Origin: Streptomyces sp. Y2F8-2
GTDB lineage: Bacteria; Actinomycetota; Actinomycetes; Streptomycetales; Streptomycetaceae
Assembly (NCBI RefSeq): GCF_014905555.1
Contig: NZ_BNGS01000010.1
Location: 248,001 to 312,000 of the forward strand
Length of the DNA: 64,000 nt
Direction: 5' to 3'
Position numbers and translations under genes: made by a program. The notes under the pieces are model-generated. The model ran no database searches and was not told where the DNA came from. It saw only the letters and a list, made by a program, of their open reading frames with translations. Below, one piece after another: positions 34,115 through 41,884 of this stretch. The stretch's first letter is position 1, and every line of letters begins with the position of its first letter.

Positions 34115-35812
34115 TCACTTGGCGTCCGCGTAGCACTCCACCACCGCCGTCGTGAACGGGATCCGTACCGGTGTCTCGCCGAACGTCAGCCGCATCGCCA
34201 GGTCCGACGCCTCCTGGATGGCCGCGGCCACCGTCTCCGCCTCCTTCGCGGGGCAGTGCACGATCACCTCGTCGTGCTGGAAGAAGACCAACTCGGCGGC
34301 GAGGCCCGCGCAGGCGCGGCGGAGCGCGGCGAGCATCAGCAGCGCCCAGTCGGCGGCACTGCCCTGCACCACGAAGTTGCGTGCGAAGCGGCCCCGGGCG
34401 CGGGAGTTGGTGGAGGCGTACCCCGGCATCCACTGCTGGGGTTCGTCGGGCGGGGCCGCTGCCGTGTCCTCCTGCGGAATGCCCGCTTCCTCCGCAGCGT
34501 CGTCGGACGCCCCGGCCGCCGGCGGCGACGTACGCCCCAGCCAGGTGCGCACCAGGCGGCCCTCCTCGCCGGCGCGGGCCGCGTCGTCGACGTAGGCGAC
34601 GGCCTTGGGGAAGCGGCGGCGTAGCGCGGCGAGGTTCTTCAGGCCGTCGCCGGAGGTCTGGCCGTAGATCGCGCCGAGCACGGCGAGCTTGGCCTGGGCG
34701 CGGTCGCCGGAGAACGCCCGGTCGGACACCGACTGGTAGAGGTCGTCGTCGCGGCCTGCGACCTCCATGAACGCCGGGTCGCGGGAGATCGCGGCCAGGA
34801 CGCGCGGCTCCATCTGGGCGGCGTCGGCCACGACCAGCCGCCAGCCCGGGTCGGCGACCACGGCGCGCCGGATCACCTTGGGGATCTGCAGGGCGCCGCC
34901 GCCGTTGGTGACCCAGCGGCCGGTGACCGTCCCGCCCGGCAGGTACTCGGGGCGGAAGCGGCCGTCGCGCACCCAGTCCTGGAGCCAGGACCAGCCGTGG
35001 GCGACCCAGATGCGGTACAGCTTCTTGTACTCGAGGAGCGGCTTCACGGCGGGGTGGTCGACGGACTCGATCTCCCAGCGGCGGGTGGAGCGGACCTTGA
35101 TCCCCGCCTGGGCGAACGCCTTGACGACGTCCGCGGGCAGGTCGGGACGGACACGGCGGCCGAAGGCGGCGGACACCTCGTCGGCCAGCTCCGCCAGGCG
35201 CCGGGGCTCGCCCCCGCCCGCGTACCGCTCGCCGAGCAGTTCGTGCAGCACCTCGCGGTGGACGTCCGCGCTCCACGGCAGGCCGGCGTGGTGCATCTCG
35301 GCGGCCACCAGCATGCCGGCCGACTCCGCGGCGGTGAGCAGCCGCATGCGGTGCGGGTGCGTGGCGGTGTCGTGCCGCCGCTGCTGGTCGGCGTAGACCT
35401 CGACCAGGTCCTTCAGGGGGACGTGGACGGGGCTCGGCTCGAACAGCGAGGACTGCGAGCCGGGCTCGGCGGAGCGCGGCGGCGGATCGGGCGGCACGGG
35501 GCCGCCGCGCAGCCGGGCCAGCGCGGCTGCGGCCGACCGGGGCTCGCCGAGGCGTCCCTCGTGGCCGAGGAGGAGGGCCTCGGCGGCCTCGACGTCGTAG
35601 CACCGGTCGACTCGCACCCCCGTGGCGAGCAGACGTGGCTGGACGTCGGCGGTGGACCGCCACACCCACCGGGTGACCTCGGGCCGCGTGCGCACGGCCC
35701 CGGCGAGGTCCTCCTCCCTGACCACCGGCCCGGCGAGCAACCCGTCCGGGCCGAGGGCGGCGACTTCCACGCCACCGTCCCCGGCCGGAGCGAGAGCCCA
35801 GCGCCCGGTCAT
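34115..35812 (-). CDS. Family A DNA polymerase with degenerate exonuclease domain
   Basis: 565 aa from the ATG at 35810-35812 (MTGRWALAPAG); an upstream in-frame ATG at 35884 would overlap the next gene. The C-terminal half has all three palm/finger motifs: motif A VADAAQMEPRVLA, motif B RAQAKLAVLGAIYGQTSGDG, and motif C HDE at 513-515. The N-terminal half corresponds to a 3'-5' exonuclease domain but lacks obvious DEDD residues, and there is no 5' nuclease domain. It matches the second PolA-like enzyme of Streptomyces (about 565 aa, often annotated bifunctional 3'-5' exonuclease/DNA polymerase). Repair synthesis is the likely role. Confidence 0.92.
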   Translation of the reverse strand: MTGRWALAPAGDGGVEVAALGPDGLLAGPVVREEDLAGAVRTRPEVTRWVWRSTADVQPRLLATGVRVDRCYDVEAAEALLLGHEGRLGEPRSAAAALARLRGGPVPPDPPPRSAEPGSQSSLFEPSPVHVPLKDLVEVYADQQRRHDTATHPHRMRLLTAAESAGMLVAAEMHHAGLPWSADVHREVLHELLGERYAGGGEPRRLAELADEVSAAFGRRVRPDLPADVVKAFAQAGIKVRSTRRWEIESVDHPAVKPLLEYKKLYRIWVAHGWSWLQDWVRDGRFRPEYLPGGTVTGRWVTNGGGALQIPKVIRRAVVADPGWRLVVADAAQMEPRVLAAISRDPAFMEVAGRDDDLYQSVSDRAFSGDRAQAKLAVLGAIYGQTSGDGLKNLAALRRRFPKAVAYVDDAARAGEEGRLVRTWLGRTSPPAAGASDDAAEEAGIPQEDTAAAPPDEPQQWMPGYASTNSRARGRFARNFVVQGSAADWALLMLAALRRACAGLAAELVFFQHDEVIVHCPAKEAETVAAAIQEASDLAMRLTFGETPVRIPFTTAVVECYADAK

Positions 35813-35867
35813 GCTGCGAGTGTGGCAGGGGGGTCTGACAATGGCTATGACCTGCGGAAACGCGCTC

Positions 35868-36611
35868 TCAGTCCTTCTTTTCACGGGCCTTGAGGGCCTC
35901 GGTGATCTCGGTCAGCTCCTTCCTGACGTTCTCCTCGGCCGCCGCCTTGTCGATGCCGAGACCGCTGAGCGGGCCCTCGCCGTTCTCCAGCTCGAGCAGC
36001 GCGAGGAGGATGTGCTCGGTGCCGATGTAGTTGTGGCCGAGGCGAAGAGCCTCGCGGAACGTCAGCTCCAGGGCCTTCTTCGCGGCGGGGGCGTAGGGGA
36101 CGAGTTCCGGGACCTCCTCGGCGGGGGCCGGGAGTGCCGCGGAGGCCGCCTCGCGCACGGCGTCCAGGGAGACGCCCTGCGCGGTGATCGCCTTGGCGGC
36201 GAGCGCCTCCGGCTCGCTGAGGAGCCCCAGCACCAGGTGGGCGGGGACGGTTTCGGCGTTGCCGGCTTCCTTCGCCGCGTTGTGCGCGGCCATGACCACG
36301 TTCCGGGCGCGGGGGGTGTAGCGGCTGAAGCCCTGGCTGGGGTCGAGGTCCGCGGACTCCTTGGGCACGAAGCGCTTCTGGGCCGCCTGCCGGGTGACGC
36401 CCATGCTCTTGCCGATCTCGGTCCAGGAGGCGCCCGAACGCCGGGCCTGGTCCACGAAGTGGCCGATCAGGTGGTCGGCCACGTCCCCGAGGTGCTCCCC
36501 GGCGATCACGGCGTCCTGGAGCTGCTCCAGGGCGTCGGTGTGGACCTTCTTGATGGCGTCGATGAGGTCGTCGAGACGCAGGTTCGCTGAGATGTAGGGA
36601 TTCACCGTCAT
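35868..36611 (-). CDS. HTH-Clp_N fusion protein, putative regulator
   Basis: 247 aa. It combines an N-terminal helix-turn-helix (WTEIGKSMGVTRQAAQKRF, residues 63-81) with a double Clp N-domain at ~96-235 (AHLVLGLLSE and YIGTEHILLALLELENGEGP repeats). It has no AAA+ ATPase module, so it is not a chaperone. The Clp_N part may bind proteins or arginine-phosphorylated ligands while the HTH binds DNA. The ATG lies one base after a 19-bp palindrome that recurs 27 bp further upstream, suggesting autorepression and a leaderless transcript (GTG at 36605 is an alternative start). Followed by the polymerase gene. Confidence 0.88.
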   Translation of the reverse strand: MTVNPYISANLRLDDLIDAIKKVHTDALEQLQDAVIAGEHLGDVADHLIGHFVDQARRSGASWTEIGKSMGVTRQAAQKRFVPKESADLDPSQGFSRYTPRARNVVMAAHNAAKEAGNAETVPAHLVLGLLSEPEALAAKAITAQGVSLDAVREAASAALPAPAEEVPELVPYAPAAKKALELTFREALRLGHNYIGTEHILLALLELENGEGPLSGLGIDKAAAEENVRKELTEITEALKAREKKD

Positions 36612-36612
36612 G

Positions 36613-36658
36613 TGTCAACCGTAAGTTGACAGTGGGGAGTGTCAACCCGAAGTTGACA
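36613..36658. promoter_or_regulatory. Two 19-bp palindromes between divergent genes
   Basis: TGTCAAC-N5-GTTGACA occurs twice (36613-36631 and 36640-36658, centres 27 bp apart), with only the 5-bp centre differing. They fill the space between the minus-strand HTH-Clp_N gene and the plus-strand DUF2786 gene. Each arm contains TTGACA, so they also overlap possible -35 elements. A dimeric repressor operator, probably for the HTH-Clp_N protein itself. Confidence 0.8.
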
Positions 36659-36693
36659 ATCGACCGGCGTCCACGCATGTCACGATCGACCGT

Positions 36694-37830
36694 GTGAGTA
36701 CGCCGACCACCGTGGACCGCGCCCTGCGGGCAGCCCTCTACGACGACAACGACGCCGCCCTCGACACCGGCGCCTCGCTGCTCGCCCCCGACCCCGCGGC
36801 CGACGGGGAACTCGCCCGGCGCGGTCAGGAGTTCGTCGCGGCGGCCTGGCGGCGCGGCTGGCAGCCCGCCGACGTCGTCCGCGTCGTGCGCCGCCGACTG
36901 GAGGAGGTGCACGTACGGCTCGTGTCGCAGCTGATCCTCGACGAGGCAGGACAGCGGCCCGCCCCCACGCCGCGCTGGGCCGCCCAGTTGCAGGAACTCG
37001 GAGAACCCGACGGCGGCTCTCGGCGCGGCCCCGACCGTTTCTCCCACGCCACCGCAGTCCTGGAGCTGTACCGGCTGCTGCTCCGCCTGCCCGCCCTCGA
37101 ACCCCTCGACGAGCCTCGGCCCTCCGCCGCCCCGCGGCAGCCGGAGTCCCGCATGCTCACCCGCATCCGCGCCCTGCTCGCGAAGGCGGAGGCTACCGGA
37201 TACCCGGAGGAGGCCGAGGCGCTCAGCGCCAAGGCACAGGAGCTGATGGCGCGGCACAGCATCGACGAGGCGCTGCTCGCGGCCCGTACGCACACCGGGG
37301 ACACGCCCGGCGCCTGCCGCATAGGCGTCGATCCGCCGTACGAGACGGCCAAGGCGGTGCTCCTGGACGCCGTGGCCGCCGCGAACCGCTGTCGAGCCGT
37401 GTGGCACGACGCGCTCGGCTTCTCCACGGTCGTCGGATTCGAACCCGACCTCGAAGCCGTCGAACTCCTCTACACCTCGCTGCTGGTGCAGGCCACCGCC
37501 GCGATGACGAAGGCGGAGGCGGCACAGCGCAAGGGCGGCCGGAAGCGCACGAAGACGTTCCGGCAGTCGTTCCTGGCCGCGTACGCGCACCGCATCGGCG
37601 ACCGGCTCCGGGCCGCCGCCGAGGAGGCCGAGGGCCAGGTGACCGGCGGCGAGGGCGAGTTGCTGCCGGTGCTCGCCGCCCGGGACGTCGCCGTCACCGA
37701 CCGCATGGAAGAGATGTTCCCCGACACGGTCACCACCCGGCTGCGCGGCGTCAGCGACGCGACCGGATGGGAGCAGGGGGCCGCGGCCGCCGACCGTGCC
37801 CAGGTCACGGGGCGGCCCCGGCTCCCCTGA
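36694..37830 (+). CDS. DUF2786 domain protein
   Basis: 378 aa, GTG start. The centre holds the DUF2786 signature (MLTRIRALLAKAEATGYPEEAEALSAKAQELMARHSID, about residues 153-190), followed by a region with AANRCRAVWHDALGFSTVVGFEPDLE and a basic QRKGGRKRTKTFRQSFLAAYAHRIGDRL helix typical of the family's companion C-terminal domain. The function is not established; homologues occur in phages and actinobacteria. It is divergent from the HTH-Clp_N gene and shares the paired palindromes in its upstream region, so co-regulation is likely. Confidence 0.85.
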   Translation: MSTPTTVDRALRAALYDDNDAALDTGASLLAPDPAADGELARRGQEFVAAAWRRGWQPADVVRVVRRRLEEVHVRLVSQLILDEAGQRPAPTPRWAAQLQELGEPDGGSRRGPDRFSHATAVLELYRLLLRLPALEPLDEPRPSAAPRQPESRMLTRIRALLAKAEATGYPEEAEALSAKAQELMARHSIDEALLAARTHTGDTPGACRIGVDPPYETAKAVLLDAVAAANRCRAVWHDALGFSTVVGFEPDLEAVELLYTSLLVQATAAMTKAEAAQRKGGRKRTKTFRQSFLAAYAHRIGDRLRAAAEEAEGQVTGGEGELLPVLAARDVAVTDRMEEMFPDTVTTRLRGVSDATGWEQGAAAADRAQVTGRPRLP

Positions 37831-37839
37831 ACGGTCGCG

Positions 37840-38379
37840 TCAGTCGCCCGCGACCTGGATCGGGCTCACCGAGGCGTCCGGGGTCTTCCCGCCCTTCAGC
37901 GCGACCTCGCCGTACGACCACGGGTAGCTGTGCGCGTCACCGGCGCCCGGGACGGTGATCTTCACGTTCTTCGCCGCGGCGCTGTCGGTGCCGCCGGCCT
38001 TCCCGCGCACATACGTGATCGTGAAGGTCGCGGTGTCGCCCTTCTGCAGCGTCACCTTCTCCGGGTTCGCGCCCTCCTGGTCGGGCACCTTCCAGCCGGT
38101 GTCGCCGCCGGTCAGCTCGATGCCCGGGAAGCCGTCGAAGGCGCACGGACGGCTGCCGTCGTTGGTGAGGGTGACCGGGACGTCGCCGGTGTCGCCGGCG
38201 GTGGTGGCGGCGTTGGCGGGGCCGACCTTGATGCCGAGGGTGCACTCGGCGGTGTTCTTGCTCTTGCCGCTGTCGCCGCTCTTGTCGGCGCTGCCGCTGT
38301 GGCCGCTGCTGTCACAGGCGGTCAGCGCCAGGGCCGCCACGAAGGCGGTGACGGCGAGACGGACGGGAAGGGCGCGCAT
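37840..38379 (-). CDS. DUF4232-type lipoprotein
   Basis: 179 aa from the ATG at 38377-38379, chosen because GAGGAGC precedes it; an upstream ATG at 38409 lacks an SD. Signal peptide with lipobox L-T-A-C (Cys22). After a Ser/Gly/Lys linker comes a beta-sandwich-like domain with VPVTLTNDGSRPCAFDGFPG, the DUF4232 hallmark. Two cysteines (TAECTLG and RPCAFDG) probably form a disulfide. Exported and membrane-anchored; function unknown. Confidence 0.85.
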   Translation of the reverse strand: MRALPVRLAVTAFVAALALTACDSSGHSGSADKSGDSGKSKNTAECTLGIKVGPANAATTAGDTGDVPVTLTNDGSRPCAFDGFPGIELTGGDTGWKVPDQEGANPEKVTLQKGDTATFTITYVRGKAGGTDSAAAKNVKITVPGAGDAHSYPWSYGEVALKGGKTPDASVSPIQVAGD

Positions 38380-38617
38380 CGGGCTCCTCTGGTTCGTGAT
38401 GGTGCTCATGGATCATCACGTAGGCGTGCGGGCTCCCGTTGCGCGCCCTCCGCTTACCGCGGCCGCCGTCGGGGGCGCTTGCCGCCATTCGTCCCGTATG
38501 CCTTGCTCCTGCCTCCCGGGCGCGGGCGGAACGAGCCGGCTGCGGGGCCGGGGCAGGCCGCGCGTGCGGGGCCGACGACAGGGCGGAAGCGGCTCGAACC
38601 GCCGGCCGCGGTGCGCG

Positions 38618-39133
38618 TCACCCCAGGCTCGCCGTCGGGAACCCGCTCGGGAGCGTGCCGCCCTCGGCCTTGGTGTACGTCTCCGTGCCGACGCCGCCCT
38701 CCCATGTCACCTTCATGCTGCCGGAGGTGACGGAGTCGACCATGCCGGTGCTGCGGCCCTTGCTGCCGCCGGTGCACTTGAGGTGGATCATCTGCATGCC
38801 CGCCTCCTCGCCCGCGGTGCCGCTGCACACGGTCCCGCCCATCGCGAAGAGCCCGGCCTGCCTGCCGTTGATCACCAGGGCCACGGCCTTGCCGCCGGTC
38901 GTGGCCAGCCAGCTCCCCTCCAGCTTCCCGGCCTTCCCCGCCTGGGAGGTGGAGTTCCCGCCGCTGTCCGCGGAGGCCGAGGACGAGGACGAGGACGCGC
39001 CGGGCGTGGCCGACGCGCCGTCGCCCGAGGCGCCGGAGTCGCTGCAGCCGGTCAGCAGGAGCGCGGCCGCACAGCCCGCGGCCGCGAGTGTGACGCGGGC
39101 CTGCCGACGCGTGACTTGGGTCGCCGTGGTCAC
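38618..39133 (-). CDS. Hypothetical lipoprotein
   Basis: 171 aa, GTG start with TGGGAG upstream. N-terminal signal with RRQARVTLAAAGCAAALLLT and lipobox L-T-G-C (Cys30). A Ser/Ala/Gly-rich low-complexity linker (~31-65) precedes a compact domain of about 100 residues with two cysteines (GTVCSGT, HLKCTGG). I do not recognise the family. It is on the same strand as the DUF4232 lipoprotein and 238 bp upstream of it. Its promoter region abuts the VOC-ArsR operators. Confidence 0.8.
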   Translation of the reverse strand: MTTATQVTRRQARVTLAAAGCAAALLLTGCSDSGASGDGASATPGASSSSSSASADSGGNSTSQAGKAGKLEGSWLATTGGKAVALVINGRQAGLFAMGGTVCSGTAGEEAGMQMIHLKCTGGSKGRSTGMVDSVTSGSMKVTWEGGVGTETYTKAEGGTLPSGFPTASLG

Positions 39134-39210
39134 TGAAGTCTCCCAGGGGTGCCGATGACGTCATGGGGACGGCCGCTGGCAAGCTACCAGGACATCGGCG
39201 ACCCCCATAG

Positions 39211-39251
39211 GTAGGAGATCCCCTACGTTTGACGGGTAGGAGATCTCCTAC
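39211..39251. promoter_or_regulatory. Paired GTAGGAGATCTCCTAC palindromes and promoter of VOC-ArsR operon
   Basis: Site 2 (39236-39251) is a perfect 16-bp palindrome, GTAGGAGATCTCCTAC. Site 1 (39211-39226) matches it at 15 of 16 bases. Centres are 25 bp apart. A promoter TTGACG (39229-39234), 18 bp, TAAAGT (39253-39258) places site 2 exactly in the spacer, an ideal repressor position. The ArsR protein of the same operon is the obvious candidate binder. Confidence 0.82.
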
Positions 39252-39264
39252 CTAAAGTCCGTCC

Positions 39265-39636
39265 ATGACCATCACGCACGCTTCCTTCGTCACCCTCCCC
39301 GTCACCGACCAGGACCGCGCTCTGCGCTTCTACACCGACGTCCTCGGGTTCCAGGTCACCGTGGACCTGGACGTGCCCCAGGGGCGCTGGCTCCAGGTCG
39401 CCCCCGAGGGTGCCCAGACCGTCTTCACGCTCTCCGGGCCGGGAATGGGCGATTTCGAGCCCGGCAGCGCCCGGGGGATCATGTTGGTCACGACCGATGT
39501 CGACGCCGACTGCGCCCGTCTGGCCGAGGCGGGGGTCTCCGTGCAGGGCCCGGACGACCTCCCCTGGGGCCGGATGGCGTCCTTCCGGGACCCGGACGGC
39601 AACGGTCTGATGCTGCTGACGGAGGCTCACGGATAG
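39265..39636 (+). CDS. VOC-superfamily (glyoxalase/bleomycin-resistance-like) protein
   Basis: 123 aa, ATG seven bases after the -10 region, so the mRNA is leaderless or nearly so. Two paired beta-alpha-beta-beta-beta modules: FVTLPVTDQDRALRFYTDVLG at the N-terminus and SFRDPDGNGLMLLTEA at the C-terminus, with metal-ligand type His/Glu positions only partly conserved. Members bind or modify small molecules. Here it is the first gene of a regulator operon with ArsR and SRPBCC genes, a combination often linked to detoxification or drug binding. Specific substrate unknown. Confidence 0.88.
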   Translation: MTITHASFVTLPVTDQDRALRFYTDVLGFQVTVDLDVPQGRWLQVAPEGAQTVFTLSGPGMGDFEPGSARGIMLVTTDVDADCARLAEAGVSVQGPDDLPWGRMASFRDPDGNGLMLLTEAHG

Positions 39637-39646
39637 GAAGACCGCC

Positions 39647-40006
39647 ATGACCACCCCCGGGGCCGGGGCGGGCACCACCGCCGAGGACCGCGTCTTCGCC
39701 GCGCTCGCCAACGGCACGCGCCGCGAGGTGCTGCGCCTGCTGCGGGAGAAGGGGCCGCAGCCCGTCCAGGCTCTGGCCGACCACTTCGCCATGCGTCGCC
39801 CGAGTCTGTCGGAGCATCTGAAGGTGCTGCGCGAGGCCGGTCTCGTGGCCGAGCAGCGCTCCGGCCGGCAGCGCATCTACCGCCTTCAGGCCGCGCCGCT
39901 CGCCGAGGTGCAGGACTGGCTCCATCCGTACGAGCGGTTCTGGCGCGAGGCGCTGAAGGGCCTCGGCGATCTGCTCGACCGCATGCCCGACGATGACCAG
40001 CCATGA
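39647..40006 (+). CDS. ArsR-family transcriptional repressor
   Basis: 119 aa, ATG preceded by AGGAAG. Winged-helix HTH: RVFAALANGTRREVLRLLRE, then QALADHFAMRRPSLSEHLKVLREAGLVAEQRSGRQRIYRL with the recognition helix RPSLSEHLKVL. There is no cysteine metal site (no CxC), so it belongs to the non-metal ArsR subgroup (SdpR-like), commonly paired with AHSA1/SRPBCC proteins. It probably represses its own operon through the two GTAGGAGAT palindromes. The stop overlaps the next start (ATGA, 40003-40006). Confidence 0.9.
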   Translation: MTTPGAGAGTTAEDRVFAALANGTRREVLRLLREKGPQPVQALADHFAMRRPSLSEHLKVLREAGLVAEQRSGRQRIYRLQAAPLAEVQDWLHPYERFWREALKGLGDLLDRMPDDDQP

Positions 40007-40464
40007 GCACCGCAGACGACGATGATCTCACCACCGTCCGTGTCGAGCAGTTCCTGCCGCACCCGCCCGCCAAGGTCTGGCGCGCGCTCACCGAGCCCGC
40101 CCTGCTCGCCCAGTGGCAGATGCCCGGCAGCGAGAACTTCCGGCTCGAGGTCGGTCACCGCTACACGATGGCCTCGGTGCCGCGGCCCAATGCGCGCTTC
40201 TCCGGCACCGTCGAGGTGCGGGTTCTCGCCTTCGAGCCCGAACGGATGCTGCGCGTCCGCTGGGCCGACGCCGACCCCGCCAACCGCGCGGACTGGACCA
40301 TCACATGGACATTGGAACAGGAAGGCCGTGGAACGCGTCTCTTCCTAGTGCACGAAGGGTTCGACCCGGACGACCCGGCACAGATGATGGCGCGGAAGAT
40401 CATGCACGGGGGCTGGAGCTCGCATGTGATGCGAGCTCTGGGGCAGACGCTCGACCGACTGTAA
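40003..40464 (+). CDS. SRPBCC (AHSA1-like) ligand-binding protein
   Basis: 153 aa, translationally coupled to arsR. START/Bet v1-type fold of the AHSA1 family: VEQFLPHPPAKVWRALTEP at the N-terminus, ARFSGTVEVRVLAFEPERML, and the C-terminal helix GGWSSHVMRALGQTLDRL. These proteins form a hydrophobic cavity. With VOC and ArsR it forms a three-gene module whose effector is likely a hydrophobic small molecule. No catalytic residues can be named. Confidence 0.88.
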   Translation: MSTADDDDLTTVRVEQFLPHPPAKVWRALTEPALLAQWQMPGSENFRLEVGHRYTMASVPRPNARFSGTVEVRVLAFEPERMLRVRWADADPANRADWTITWTLEQEGRGTRLFLVHEGFDPDDPAQMMARKIMHGGWSSHVMRALGQTLDRL

Positions 40465-40503
40465 CCAGACCGCGGTCGTGGCGTAGTCAAGGAACTGTAA
40501 AAG

Positions 40504-40573
40504 CTGTAACCGCAGGACCACCCCGCGTGCACGTGCATCTGCTCCTGCATCTGCACGTGAACGGGGTTATGAT
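40504..40573 (+). promoter_or_regulatory. Regulatory region of DUF397 gene with 31-bp element
   Basis: The 31-bp element 40524-40554 contains GTGCACGTGCATCTGC followed by a second TGCATCTGC (copies at 40534-40542 and 40546-40554, 12-bp period). A -10 TATGAT lies at 40568-40573, so the element covers the -35 region. The same element, with two mismatches, lies inverted at 41663-41693 ahead of the minus-strand HATPase gene. CTGTAACCGCA at 40504-40514 recurs before the HTH gene (41807-41817). Confidence 0.7.
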
Positions 40574-40636
40574 CCGGGGCAGTTGACCGCTGTATCAATG
40601 GCCATACCAGCCACTGCACCACCCGGGGAGCGACCT

Positions 40637-40894
40637 GTGGACCACGACGTGTGCGACGTGGACGACGTGTACAACGGCATGGCTGCGACAGAGCTGGAGG
40701 GAGTGGCCTGGCAGAAGAGCCGGCACAGCAACTCCCAGGGGTCATGCGTGGAGTTCGCCCGGCTGCCCGGGGGAGAGGTGGCGGTGCGCAACTCGCGCTT
40801 CCCCGACGGGCCCGCGCTGGTCTACACCCGCGCGGAGATCCAGGCGATGCTGCTGGGCATCAAGGACGGCGAGTTCGACCATCTGATCGCGTGA
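40637..40894 (+). CDS. DUF397 small protein (WhiJ-cluster type)
   Basis: 85 aa from the GTG at 40637, chosen for the GGGGAG six bases upstream; an in-frame ATG at 40598 has no SD. The DUF397 core is plain: VAWQKSRHSNSQGSCVEFAR, then VAVRNSRFPDGPALVYTRAE. In S. coelicolor such small acidic proteins pair with a WhiJ-like HTH protein and relieve or modulate its repression. Here the HTH-DUF5753 gene is 1 kb downstream and a HATPase gene lies between, completing the typical trio. Confidence 0.9.
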   Translation: MDHDVCDVDDVYNGMAATELEGVAWQKSRHSNSQGSCVEFARLPGGEVAVRNSRFPDGPALVYTRAEIQAMLLGIKDGEFDHLIA

Positions 40895-41004
40895 CACGCC
40901 GGACCGGCGTGCACCCCGGGTGGCTCACGGGAGCGGTCGACGTCTCCCGTCGCGACAGGGCCGGTTCAGTGGTGCGTCGAAACGCGCGCGTACGCAACAA
41001 GCGG

Positions 41005-41036
41005 ACGCCTGCGGCGACGTGCGGCGCCGCAGGCGT
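41005..41036. terminator. Bidirectional hairpin between convergent genes
   Basis: Perfect 12-base arms ACGCCTGCGGCG (41005-41016) and its complement (41025-41036), 8-nt loop. It lies between the DUF397 gene (plus) and the HATPase gene (minus), and probably ends both transcripts. Confidence 0.8.
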
Positions 41037-41079
41037 GTAACACGCGTAGAACCCGGGCAATCGAAAGCGCCGCGGGACA

Positions 41080-41598
41080 TCACTCAGGGCGCATCTGTGC
41101 CGGTGACAGCCGGAACAGCGCCCAGACCACCTTGCCGCTCAGCGTGCCCGCCAGCGGGTGCCAGCCCCAGCTGTCGGCGAACGACTCGACGAGGAACAGC
41201 CCGCGGCCCGACTCGGCCGAGAAGTCTTCCGAGTCGCCCGCGACCGGACTGTCGTGGCTGGGATCGCGCACGGCGCACACCAGGCGCGTGGTCCAGCGCA
41301 TCAGGTGCAGTCGCACCGGCGGGTCCTGCTCACCCGCACGCACGGCGGAGGCCGGCAGGGCATGGCGCAGGGCGTTGGTCACGAGTTCGGAGACCACCAG
41401 GCAGACGTCGTCGAAACGCTCGCCCACCTCCCACTGCCCCAGCGTGGCCCGGGTGAACCGCCGTGCCTCGCGCACCGCTTCGAGGCGGGCGGGCAGGGCA
41501 CAGGAGGCGGCGCTGGACACGGCCGCGGGATCGAGCGGCGGAAGTCCCTGCCGTAAGGGCTCGAGCATGGTCGATCCATTCGTCCCCATGCGAGGCAC
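41080..41598 (-). CDS. HATPase_c_2 regulatory protein (WhiJ-cluster anti-sigma-like)
   Basis: 172 aa; ATG at 41598, with later in-frame Met at residues 4 and 11. N-box VVSELVTNALRHALP and G-box SAESGRGLFLVESFADSWGW of the GHKL ATP-binding fold (RsbW/SpoIIAB-like). Such genes lie beside WhiJ-type HTH and DUF397 genes throughout Streptomyces. It may phosphorylate or sequester a developmental regulator. It is transcribed away from the HTH gene, with the inverted copy of the 31-bp element (41663-41693) in its promoter region. Confidence 0.88.
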   Translation of the reverse strand: MPRMGTNGSTMLEPLRQGLPPLDPAAVSSAASCALPARLEAVREARRFTRATLGQWEVGERFDDVCLVVSELVTNALRHALPASAVRAGEQDPPVRLHLMRWTTRLVCAVRDPSHDSPVAGDSEDFSAESGRGLFLVESFADSWGWHPLAGTLSGKVVWALFRLSPAQMRPE

Positions 41599-41662
41599 TC
41601 CCGGGTGTTCGCGGTCGTGGCGATGCAGCGGTGGCGCGGAACCATGGTTTCGGATGAGCCAA

Positions 41663-41693
41663 GCAGATGCAAGGGCAGATGCACGTGCACGCG
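41663..41693 (-). promoter_or_regulatory. Inverted copy of the 31-bp WhiJ-cluster element
   Basis: Reverse complement of 40524-40554 with two mismatches. It lies 65 bp upstream of the HATPase start, in the same gene-relative orientation as the copy before the DUF397 gene. It is probably a binding site for the cluster's HTH regulator. The adjoining stretch 41706-41806 is a long pyrimidine-rich tract on the plus strand. Confidence 0.7.
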
Positions 41694-41884
41694 CCGGAAT
41701 TGGCCCCTCCCGTACCGCTTTCCCCTTATTTCTTCAGCCACTTTCTTCCCTCTTGCTTGCCCTCGCTCATCTCCCCCTGCGCCTCATCTTTGTCTCCTTT
41801 CCGTTTCTGTAACCGCACGAGTACAGCTCGGAGTGTTTTAGTGGCAGACTGCGCGATCTGAAGGACGTTGGGGAGGCTGACGAA

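Noticed and set aside
34115..35884. Start of the polymerase at 35884 giving 589 aa
   Set aside because: The extra 24 residues would overlap the upstream HTH-Clp_N gene; the later ATG gives the usual family N-terminus and length.
37433..37452. Sequence resembling a tRNA T-loop (GGATTCGAACCCGA), considered as a second att site for the tRNA-Thr element
   Set aside because: It lies inside the DUF2786 coding sequence (GFEPDL), matches only the generic T-loop, and lacks the rest of the tRNA 3' end.
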